Position numbers and translations under genes: made by a program
The notes under the pieces: model-generated
Database searches by the model: none
Seen by the model: only the letters and a program-made list of their open reading frames with translations
What the model was told of the DNA's origin: nothing
In this document: positions 7,809-14,769 of the stretch, in pieces
Layout of the letters: every line of letters starts with the position of its first letter
How positions within the stretch are numbered: the first letter of the stretch is position 1
Assembly: GCA_002702065.1 (NCBI GenBank)
Contig: NZXX01000009.1
Span: 558,001-622,000 of the forward strand
Origin: Anaerolineaceae bacterium
GTDB lineage: Bacteria; Chloroflexota; Anaerolineae; Aggregatilineales; Phototrophicaceae
DNA: 64,000 bases
Reading direction: 5' to 3'

Positions 7809-9224
7809 ATGATTGCACGCCTTCTGACTTACAAACTCCCCATTGTCCTCGCACTGGCGGTCCTTGTCCGGCTGGCGGTGCTGCTGGCATTCCCCGGTGT
7901 GTTCGCGTTCGACCAGACTGGCGCGGTGCATGGCTCCGATGCTTATGACGCATATGCCCAGAATCTGCTGGCAAGCGGCGTGTATGGCCGCACGCTTGGT
8001 GAACCGGACGCCGCGATTCCGCCGCTGTACAGCTATGCGCTGGCTGGGGTGTATGGGTTGTTCGGGCGCGGTTACATGCAGGTTGGGCTGTTCCATACAC
8101 TGCTGGATGTCTGCTCGATTTTGATGCTGTTTCACATCGGCAAACGTCTCATGCCACAGGGCGAATGGGTCGGGGCGCTGGCGGGGTTCCTGTATGCCTT
8201 CTATCCATACCTCATCTTCCAGAACCTGACGCTGATCGACACGCCGTTTTTTATGTTCCTGCTGCACGCGTTTGTGCTGCTGATGGTGCTGCTGCGCGAA
8301 CGCGCATCGCTGGACCGGGGGACATGGGGGCTGGCGCTGCTGGGTGGACTCGTGCTGGGACTGTCGGTGCTGTCCCGCCCGATCACGCCGCCGCTGGCTG
8401 TGCTGGTCGCCGTGTGGTTTCTGTTCCGGCTGAATCTGTGGCAGACCATCCTGCGTCTGCTGCCGGTAGCGGTGATGAGCGCGCTGGTGCTGGCCCCCTG
8501 GATTGTACGCAATTATCAGGTGTTTGACGCTTTTGTGCCGATGACGACCACCTCTGGGGCGAATTTCTGGCAGGGTAACAGCGAATACACCGTCCGCTAC
8601 TTCCGCGCCGGATACGACGTGCAGTGGACCGCGCCGGAACTGACCACCGAAGACCTAAGCAGCCGTGAAGCCGATGCCGAACGCTTTGCGCTGGCGCTGC
8701 AATGGCTGCGCGAGAATCCCGACAAAATCCCCGAACTGCTGTGGGTCAAGTTTCTGGTGTACTGGAGCATCGACATCACCCCGCGCCTGAACCCGGTGGA
8801 GGGCCAGCTGCCGCGCCTTGATTATCAGGGCAATGTCATCCCGGAGGAGGGCGACGCCGGTGAACTGGAACTGGGCGGATTGCCGCCCGGCGACCCGGTA
8901 GGCGCGTACTCCACACCGCTGTTCGACCAGATCGGACGCACAATTCACCGTCTGTACTGGGGGCCACTGCTGCTGCTGGGGCTGGCCGGTGTGGTACTGA
9001 CTCTGCGCCGCTGGCGGGACGTATCGTTGCTGTGGTTCGTGCAGGTCAGCATGACGCTGGTTTATCTGATGTTCCACCCCTCGACGCGCTACCGCGTCCC
9101 GACCGATCCGCTGTGGTTCCTCTTTTCGGCCTATGCACTGGTGTGGCTGTGGCACTGGGGGCAAGCCTATCTCACGCAACGGCGCAAAGGGGCCAAGCCA
9201 AACGAAAGTATCGCCCCTATTTGA
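7809..9224 (+). CDS. GT39-like membrane glycosyltransferase
   Basis: A 471-residue polytopic protein. The first membrane helix (about 10-30) is followed by an outside loop with the acidic motif GSDAYDAY (D44, D47), the position of the catalytic acid in GT-C lipid-linked sugar transferases of the PMT/ArnT type. Further hydrophobic helices follow, then an outside segment (about 255-370) and a final pair of helices ending LWFLFSAYALVW. Enzymes of this group move a sugar from a polyprenyl phosphate to protein or lipid acceptors. Together with the upstream methyltransferase it suggests a surface glycosylation pair. The ribosome site is weak, so the exact start is not certain. Confidence 0.8.
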   Translation: MIARLLTYKLPIVLALAVLVRLAVLLAFPGVFAFDQTGAVHGSDAYDAYAQNLLASGVYGRTLGEPDAAIPPLYSYALAGVYGLFGRGYMQVGLFHTLLDVCSILMLFHIGKRLMPQGEWVGALAGFLYAFYPYLIFQNLTLIDTPFFMFLLHAFVLLMVLLRERASLDRGTWGLALLGGLVLGLSVLSRPITPPLAVLVAVWFLFRLNLWQTILRLLPVAVMSALVLAPWIVRNYQVFDAFVPMTTTSGANFWQGNSEYTVRYFRAGYDVQWTAPELTTEDLSSREADAERFALALQWLRENPDKIPELLWVKFLVYWSIDITPRLNPVEGQLPRLDYQGNVIPEEGDAGELELGGLPPGDPVGAYSTPLFDQIGRTIHRLYWGPLLLLGLAGVVLTLRRWRDVSLLWFVQVSMTLVYLMFHPSTRYRVPTDPLWFLFSAYALVWLWHWGQAYLTQRRKGAKPNESIAPI

Positions 9225-9250
9225 CAACCCTATTCTGTCCACGCGATAAT
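9221..9250 (+). promoter_or_regulatory. Promoter of TIR-TPR gene 1 (TTGACA-N18-GATAAT)
   Basis: TTGACA (9221-9226) and GATAAT (9245-9250) are separated by 18 bases. The same elements with the same spacing and the same CACGC before the -10 box occur before the second TIR-TPR gene (12504-12533). The -35 box overlaps the stop codon of the preceding glycosyltransferase gene. Confidence 0.65.
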
Positions 9251-9288
9251 ATCGCTGTCACTAAGGTTATATGCAGGACAGCGGCCCC

Positions 9289-11007
9289 ATGCAGGTACAG
9301 AAAACCGTCTTTATCAGCTACCGCCGGACGAACGTGTTCACCGCCCGCGCGGTCTACCAGTATCTGACGACACACGGGTACGATGCGTTTCTCGATTTTG
9401 AGAATATCGACGCCGGCTCATTCGAGCAGGTAATCCTGAACCAGATCGCAGCACGGGCGCACTTCATCATCGTTCTGACGCCAAGCGCGCTTGAACGGTG
9501 CAGTGAACCCAATGACTGGCTGCGGCGCGAGATCGAACACGCCATCGACCTCAAGCGCAACATCGTGCCGCTGCTGTTTGAAGACTTTGACTTTGGCTCG
9601 ATGTCCCAACATCTGACGGGCAAACTGGCGGTGCTGTCGCAGTATAACGGCCTGCGCATCCCGGCGGATTATTTTGATGAAGCGATGCATCGTCTCCATT
9701 CTCGCTATCTCAACAAACCACTTGAGATGATCCTGCACCCAACACCATCTTCTGATCAACCAAAGATCCGGCAGCAAGTTGAAGCGAATGCGTCTGCTCC
9801 CTCGCCTTCGTCAGAAAAGACCAAAGCAGAAGAACATTTCGAGCATGGCTTCAAGAAATACGAACAAGGAGACTTTTCGGGGGCGCTTGATGAACTCATA
9901 AATGCTATTGATCTTCATCCAGAATTTGCCGAAGCCTATTACCACAGAGGTCGAGCGTATGTAATGCATTCGGAAATTGACAAGGCTATTGAAGACTGGG
10001 AAAAAGCACTAACCTTGCTTCTGGATGATGCTAAAGCTCACATTGTCCGTACCTGCCTTCTTAGATTTCAAGGATTTAAGGAAGATGCATTAACAGAGGC
10101 TGATAAAGGGGTGTCCCTCAACCCTCAATACTATGAAGCATATTATCAGAGGGCAAATATTCGAAGCGATTTGGAGGACTACGAGGGGGCGATTAACGAT
10201 TACAATGAGGCCATCCGCCTCAACCCGCAGTATGCTGTTGCCTACTACAACCGGGGGAATGCGCGCAAAGCCAAAGGTGATCTGAATGGAGCGATACGGG
10301 ATTACAAAGAGGCTATCCACCTCAACCCGCAATATGCTGATGCCTACTACAACCGGGGGAATGCGCGCAAAGCCAAAGGTGATGTGAATGGAGCGATACG
10401 GGATTACAATGAGGCTATCCACCTCAACCCGCAATATTCCAATACCTACTATAACCGTGGGCTTGCACGCTATGCCAAAGGTGACCTGGACGGCGCAATT
10501 GCCGATTACACACGCTCTATCGAGCTAAAGAACCCGCAGCTATACCTTCCCTACAACAACCGGGGGCTTGCGCGCTCTGACAAAGGCGATCTGGACGGGG
10601 CGATTGCTGATTACAATGAGGCCATCCGCCTCAACCCGCAGTATGCCTTCGCCTACAACAACCGGGGGCTTGCGCGCCGAGCCAAAGGCGATCTGGACGG
10701 GGCGATTGCCGATTACAATGAGGCCATCCGCCTCAACCCGCAGTATGCCCTCGCCTACAACAACCGGGGGCTTGCACACTACTACAAAGGCGATCTGGAC
10801 GGGGCGATGCAGGATTACAATGAAGCCATTCGCCTCAACCCGCAGTATGCTGTTGCCTACATCAACCGGGGCCTTGTTTACGACAAACTTGGTGATCGGG
10901 ACAAGGAAATTTCGGATTATGAGGCGGCGCTACGAATCAATCCAAATCATGAAATCGCAAAAAAGAATCTGGCGATTGCGCGGCGGCAAAAGCGCGAGGG
11001 CAAGTGA
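9289..11007 (+). CDS. TIR domain protein with eleven TPR repeats
   Basis: Residues 1 to about 145 form a TIR domain of the bacterial TIR_2 kind: VFISYRRT at the start, GYDAFLDFENI, then FIIVLTPSAL and NDWLRREIEHA, whose Glu is in the position of the NAD-cleaving Glu of enzymatic TIR domains. A linker (about 155-180) leads to eleven tetratricopeptide repeats to the C-terminus, several identical in protein and nearly so in DNA. The start at 9289 aligns with that of the paralogue at 12570 and has AGGA upstream; an ATG 18 bases earlier is less likely. TIR domains in bacterial defence consume NAD when triggered and TPR arrays act as sensors or scaffolds. A signalling or defence role is inferred. 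Confidence 0.85.
   Translation: MQVQKTVFISYRRTNVFTARAVYQYLTTHGYDAFLDFENIDAGSFEQVILNQIAARAHFIIVLTPSALERCSEPNDWLRREIEHAIDLKRNIVPLLFEDFDFGSMSQHLTGKLAVLSQYNGLRIPADYFDEAMHRLHSRYLNKPLEMILHPTPSSDQPKIRQQVEANASAPSPSSEKTKAEEHFEHGFKKYEQGDFSGALDELINAIDLHPEFAEAYYHRGRAYVMHSEIDKAIEDWEKALTLLLDDAKAHIVRTCLLRFQGFKEDALTEADKGVSLNPQYYEAYYQRANIRSDLEDYEGAINDYNEAIRLNPQYAVAYYNRGNARKAKGDLNGAIRDYKEAIHLNPQYADAYYNRGNARKAKGDVNGAIRDYNEAIHLNPQYSNTYYNRGLARYAKGDLDGAIADYTRSIELKNPQLYLPYNNRGLARSDKGDLDGAIADYNEAIRLNPQYAFAYNNRGLARRAKGDLDGAIADYNEAIRLNPQYALAYNNRGLAHYYKGDLDGAMQDYNEAIRLNPQYAVAYINRGLVYDKLGDRDKEISDYEAALRINPNHEIAKKNLAIARRQKREGK
10198..10860 (+). repeat. Tandem 102-base repeats encoding TPR units
   Basis: Six to seven consecutive 102-base units, each encoding one 34-residue TPR, keep high nucleotide identity. 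The units around 10243-10344 and 10345-10446 differ at only a few positions, and those around 10555-10860 are similarly close, sharing words such as GGCGATCTGGACGGGGCGAT. Identity at synonymous sites points to recent tandem duplication or gene conversion rather than selection on protein alone. One unit (about 10444-10548) encodes 35 residues. Confidence 0.85.
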
Positions 11008-11052
11008 TGCAGTGGGCGTGCTATAATAATCCTGAGATAAGAGACTAGCGCC

Positions 11053-11472
11053 ATGACTGACCAGATTATACTCACTCTGCCCGAAGACCTCTCCGAGCGC
11101 GCGCGACGCATTGCCGAATCGACTGCGCAACCAGTTGAACAGGTGCTGCTCAATCACCTCAGAACCTTATCCGAGCCCCTGCCAGCCCTGCCGCCTGATG
11201 TTCAGGCTGAGCTTGATGCGCTCAAAAGCCTGTCGGATGATACATTGTGGACCATTGCGCGCGACCAGATGCCGGAAGACGCGCAATCGCGTGCGCAGAT
11301 TCTGATGGATCGCAATTCCAGTGGGCAAATCACCGACGCAGAATATGCTGAACTTGAGAATCTGGCACAACGGGCGGATCGATTGATGCTTCGCAAAGCG
11401 GAGGCGGCGGCTCTGCTCAATCAGCGCGGCCACATATTTTCACAATCCGATTTTACAGCCTCGCATGAATGA
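11053..11472 (+). CDS. Small helical partner of an HNH nuclease
   Basis: This 139-residue protein starts like a ribbon-helix-helix or antitoxin-type DNA-binding segment (IILTLPEDLSERARRIAES) and continues as charged helices. Its last 50 residues (NSSGQITDAEYAELENL, then RKAEAAALL) align by eye with the protein encoded at 23396-23647 (KAGTLSAQERAELEQM, then KARAAKAL). Both genes lie immediately upstream of an HNH nuclease gene and overlap it, here by eight bases. This points to translational coupling and joint action. It may be an inhibitor or targeting subunit of the nuclease; that is inference. No named family is recognised with confidence. Confidence 0.75.
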   Translation: MTDQIILTLPEDLSERARRIAESTAQPVEQVLLNHLRTLSEPLPALPPDVQAELDALKSLSDDTLWTIARDQMPEDAQSRAQILMDRNSSGQITDAEYAELENLAQRADRLMLRKAEAAALLNQRGHIFSQSDFTASHE

Positions 11473-11887
11473 GCTTTCGTGGAATACGTTGCGGCGCTTG
11501 GTCTATGAGCGCGCCAATGGTTGTTGCGAATACTGTCTGACAAGCGAGGCGAATTCTGGTCAAACCATGCACGTTGATCACATTGATCCGCATGGCGATG
11601 ACATGCTCGACAATCTTTGTCTGGCGTGTTGGAACTGCAACACCAGTAAACAGCAATCGATTACCGCAACAGACCCCGAAACGCAGCAAACAGTCTCACT
11701 ATTTAATCCCCGCACTGATCAGTGGTCTGCCCATTTCAAATGGTTGGATGATGGGGTCATCCTTCAAGGATCAACACCTGTAGGCCGAGCAACTGTCGAA
11801 CGATTAAAAATGAATCGACCTGCAATCATGATTGCCCGGAAGCGATGGGTGGATGGCGGCTATCATCCACCGGATAGATTGTTGTAG
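11465..11887 (+). CDS. HNH endonuclease
   Basis: A 140-residue single-domain HNH nuclease. CEYC near the N-terminus and CWNC later form the zinc ribbon. Between them MHVDHIDPH supplies the catalytic His pair, DNLC the central Asn, and CNTSKQ the last part of the beta-beta-alpha metal fold. A C-terminal segment beginning FNPRTDQWSAHF is shared with the second HNH protein of this window (FNPRKHLWNDHF), so they belong to one subfamily. It overlaps the upstream helical gene and is followed directly by a converging Uma2 gene. Targets are unknown; a free-standing HNH of this size could act in defence, as a homing-type element or as a toxin. Confidence 0.88.
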   Translation: MNELSWNTLRRLVYERANGCCEYCLTSEANSGQTMHVDHIDPHGDDMLDNLCLACWNCNTSKQQSITATDPETQQTVSLFNPRTDQWSAHFKWLDDGVILQGSTPVGRATVERLKMNRPAIMIARKRWVDGGYHPPDRLL

Positions 11888-12430
11888 CTATCGAAACACC
11901 TTATCCAGCGGGATAGACAGCCCCGGCAGCGCATCCAGGGTCAGGGTGTCACGCACGCGGCGGTAGCGGCCATCGGGGGTGTAAACATCAACGTAGCGCC
12001 CGGTGATACTGCCTTCCCAAACGACGATACCCGCATCGAGATAAACTTCGCGTTTCAGAGTCAGCGCTCGAAGTTCCGTACTGTTTTCATCATCCGAGAT
12101 TACTTCGATTACCAATATAGGTTGATTTGTGCTGTAGGCTTCGCCAGTTGGCGTTTGCCCCAATACCAGGGCAGCATCAGGTATGCAGCGTTTGTCATTA
12201 ATCAAATAGCCGCTGGTTTCGCCTGTGACATAACCCTCGATGTCATGAGCGATCAAGTGTTGCGTTAAATAGCCAATCAGAATCGACACTGAAATCCCAT
12301 GCGCGTCTTTGGTGACCATCGCTTTTTCAAATATCTCCCCATGAATAAGTTCATAATGATGATCGCCGGGTTGTGCGGCCACCCACTGATCGAAGACAGC
12401 GGCATCGATGAACTGGCGTTCCTGTACCAT
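11888..12430 (-). CDS. Uma2 family (DUF820) nuclease-fold protein
   Basis: This 180-residue protein has the PD-(D/E)xK pattern of the Uma2 family: IPDAALVLG carries the Asp, ILVIEVISDD the Glu, and LTLKREVYLDAGI the Lys-containing helix. In most relatives the next strand reads EYWIVD; here it is VVWEGSI, so the C-terminal edge strand diverges. Uma2 proteins are very abundant in cyanobacteria and Chloroflexota, and their biological role is poorly known. It ends directly against the HNH gene and is oriented opposite to the TIR-TPR genes around it. A second Uma2 gene lies at 43803-44372. Confidence 0.85.
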   Translation of the reverse strand: MVQERQFIDAAVFDQWVAAQPGDHHYELIHGEIFEKAMVTKDAHGISVSILIGYLTQHLIAHDIEGYVTGETSGYLINDKRCIPDAALVLGQTPTGEAYSTNQPILVIEVISDDENSTELRALTLKREVYLDAGIVVWEGSITGRYVDVYTPDGRYRRVRDTLTLDALPGLSIPLDKVFR

Positions 12431-12503
12431 GTGCTTTGCCCTGATAACTCACGTCGGTATGGATATATTGTAACAGACAATCTGGCCTGCATGAGCGCAC
12501 TGG

Positions 12504-12533
12504 TTGACAAGCGCGCGTTCCTCACGCGATAAT
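12504..12533 (+). promoter_or_regulatory. Promoter of TIR-TPR gene 2 (TTGACA-N18-GATAAT)
   Basis: TTGACA (12504-12509), an 18-base spacer ending CACGC, and GATAAT (12528-12533) repeat the promoter seen before the first TIR-TPR gene. The spacers otherwise differ, so the shared boxes look maintained. Confidence 0.65.
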
Positions 12534-12569
12534 AAATCGCTATGCGATTAACGCCAGGATGAACGTCCC

Positions 12570-13874
12570 ATGCAGGTTGAAAAGACGGTTTTCATCAGCT
12601 ACCGGCGGACAGATATTTTTATTGCGCGGTCGGTTCAAAAAGAATTACAGCTACACGGTTACGACGCCTTTCTGGATTACCTGACGATTGACTCCGGTTC
12701 GTTCGAGCAGGTTATCTTGCAAGAGATTGCCAAGCGCGCCCACTTCCTCGTCATTCTGACACCCGATGCGCTCACCCGATGCCCGGAACCGGGGGACTGG
12801 CTGCGGCGCGAAATCGAGTATGCCATGCAGCACAAGCGCAATGTCGTACCACTGCTGTTCGAGGGCTTCAACTTCCGCAATGTCGAAACAGACCTCACCG
12901 GCGAATGGCTGCCGCTGCTGCGCGACTACAACGGCGTCGAAGTGCCCGCCGTGTATTTTGACGAGGCCATCGACCGGCTGCGCAACCGCTTCCTCAACAA
13001 GCCGCTGGCAATGATCCTGCACCCAACGCCCGCATCGCGCACCCTGCCGGTCACCACTCAGCCACCCAAACCCGTTCAACCGCCTCCGCCAGAGCCCGTT
13101 CTGGCCGAGGTTCACTTCGAGCAGGGCATGAAGCATTACCGCAATGGCCGTTACATCCAGGCTGCCGACTGCTTCACCAAGGCACTGGCCTTAAACGAGC
13201 AGCTGGTTGATGGCTACTACTGGCGCGGCCATACTTACCGCCTGCGGGCAGATTCCCGGCGGGCGATCACCGACTGGCAAACCGCCCAGAAATATCAGCC
13301 GCCAGACCGGCGCGCCGACCTGATTCACAGCAATATCTGCCGCCTGTCGGGCCAGTTCGACGAAGCGCTTCAGATCATCACCGAAGCGATCCAGCAGTAC
13401 CCCGCCGATGCGGAACTGTACCGCAACAAGGGCGCGGTGCTGTACGACAAAAAAGACTATGATGGGGCCATCGCCGCCTATGATGAGGCCATCCGCGTCA
13501 ACCCGGAGGACGCTTTCGCCTGCTTTAACCGGGGGCTGGCCCGTGCCAGCAAAAGAGATATGGCTGGCGCTATCACCGATTTCACCGAGGCGATTCGCAT
13601 CAACCCGGAGGACGCCGCCGCCTATTACAACCGGGGCAATGCGTATCGTCTGAAAAACGAACCGGACAAGGCACGGGCGGATTATGACAAGGCCATCGAA
13701 CTCAACCCGCAGGACGCCGCCAGCTACAACAATCGCGCGCTGATTTACGGCCAGCAAGGCCAAACGGACAAGGAACTAAGCGACTACGAAACGGCGCTGC
13801 GCCTGAAGCCGAAGGACCTGCTGGTGCGCAAAAACCTTGAAATCGCGCGGGAACAAAAACACAAGCGCGCGTAA
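12570..13874 (+). CDS. TIR domain protein with seven TPR repeats
   Basis: Paralogue of the protein at 9289-11007. The TIR domain (about 1-145) has VFISYRRT, GYDAFLDYLTI, FLVILTPDAL and GDWLRREIEYA with the putative catalytic Glu kept. A Pro-rich linker (PPKPVQPPPPEP) precedes seven TPR units, four fewer than in the first copy, which accounts for nearly all of the length difference. Here the TPR units have diverged from each other in DNA. The gene begins at ATG 12570 behind AGGATG, inside a leader resembling that of the first copy. It probably responds to the same regulatory input. Function is inferred as NAD-linked signalling or defence. Confidence 0.85.
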   Translation: MQVEKTVFISYRRTDIFIARSVQKELQLHGYDAFLDYLTIDSGSFEQVILQEIAKRAHFLVILTPDALTRCPEPGDWLRREIEYAMQHKRNVVPLLFEGFNFRNVETDLTGEWLPLLRDYNGVEVPAVYFDEAIDRLRNRFLNKPLAMILHPTPASRTLPVTTQPPKPVQPPPPEPVLAEVHFEQGMKHYRNGRYIQAADCFTKALALNEQLVDGYYWRGHTYRLRADSRRAITDWQTAQKYQPPDRRADLIHSNICRLSGQFDEALQIITEAIQQYPADAELYRNKGAVLYDKKDYDGAIAAYDEAIRVNPEDAFACFNRGLARASKRDMAGAITDFTEAIRINPEDAAAYYNRGNAYRLKNEPDKARADYDKAIELNPQDAASYNNRALIYGQQGQTDKELSDYETALRLKPKDLLVRKNLEIAREQKHKRA

Positions 13875-13957
13875 CCCGTTAACAACAACATGATCAACCG
13901 GATAGCAAGGGTGCTTACCAAACCTTACAAAGCGCCTTATGATGTAGTGGTGAAATG

Positions 13958-13987
13958 TTGGCGTTAATGTTACGCATGGTGTATCAT
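13958..13987 (+). promoter_or_regulatory. Candidate promoter of the response regulator/kinase operon
   Basis: TTGGCG (13958-13963) and TATCAT (13982-13987) are 18 bases apart and about 40 bases upstream of the regulator start. Both boxes match sigma-70 consensus imperfectly. Confidence 0.35.
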
Positions 13988-14027
13988 CGTTACGAAATCG
14001 TTGACATTGTTAAAGGGGAACATCTTG

Positions 14028-14765
14028 ATGAACAAGACCAAGGTCCTGGTTGTCGAAGATGACGCGAGCATCAGCAAACTCATCAGCGATTATCTGTCGG
14101 CACATGGCTACGATGTCGCCGCCTTTCTTGATGGCCCGGACGCGATCAAATACGTCAAGCAGGAAGGGCTGCCCCACATCGCGCTGATCGACCTGGCGCT
14201 GCCAACGATGCATGGCTTTGAACTGAGCAACAAGTTCAAGGCAATGGGCGACGTGCCGATCATTTTTGTGACCTCCACCAGTGACACCGACACCATCGTG
14301 CAGGGCCTCAAGCGTTATGCTGATGACTTCATTGTCAAGCCGTTTGATCTGCGCGAACTCGAAGCCCGTGTCCAGACGGTACTCTCGCGGATGCCCAGCC
14401 TCGATTATGCCAGCCAGCCCGTGATCCGTGTCGACGATCATCTGAACATTGATTTCGCCCACAACCGCATCACCGTCGCCGGCAAGAACTTCAGCCTGAC
14501 CCCGACCGAATCGATCCTGCTGCATGTGCTGCTGCGCAATGCCGGGCGGGTGGTCGAAAACCGCCTGCTCATCGCCCGTGTGTGGCCGTCGGAAGATGTC
14601 TACGAAGACACCCTGCGCGTACACATGCATCGCCTGCGTCGCAAGCTGGAATCCGACTCGCATCACCCGCACTACATCCGCACCGAGCGCGGCATCGGTT
14701 ACATGTTCACCATCCGCCCTCAGGAAACCCAGCCAGCAGGCAGCAAGGACAGTTTAGAAAACTGA
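14028..14765 (+). CDS. OmpR-family response regulator
   Basis: The receiver domain (about 1-120) has VVEDD, the phospho-acceptor Asp in ALIDLAL, the Ser/Thr position in FVTSTSD and the Lys in IVKPFD. A winged-helix DNA-binding domain follows (LTPTESILLHVLLRNAG, ending GIGYMFT). The start at 14028 is set by AAAGGGGAA seven bases upstream; a frame reaching 14001 has no ribosome site. A sensor kinase gene begins four bases after the stop, so the two form an operon and very probably a cognate pair. The regulated genes are unknown. Confidence 0.9.
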   Translation: MNKTKVLVVEDDASISKLISDYLSAHGYDVAAFLDGPDAIKYVKQEGLPHIALIDLALPTMHGFELSNKFKAMGDVPIIFVTSTSDTDTIVQGLKRYADDFIVKPFDLRELEARVQTVLSRMPSLDYASQPVIRVDDHLNIDFAHNRITVAGKNFSLTPTESILLHVLLRNAGRVVENRLLIARVWPSEDVYEDTLRVHMHRLRRKLESDSHHPHYIRTERGIGYMFTIRPQETQPAGSKDSLEN

Positions 14766-14769
14766 TCCA

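Noticed and set aside
10198..10860. Possible CRISPR-like regular repeat array
   Set aside because: Units are contiguous 102-base coding repeats without spacers, in frame, and encode TPR motifs.
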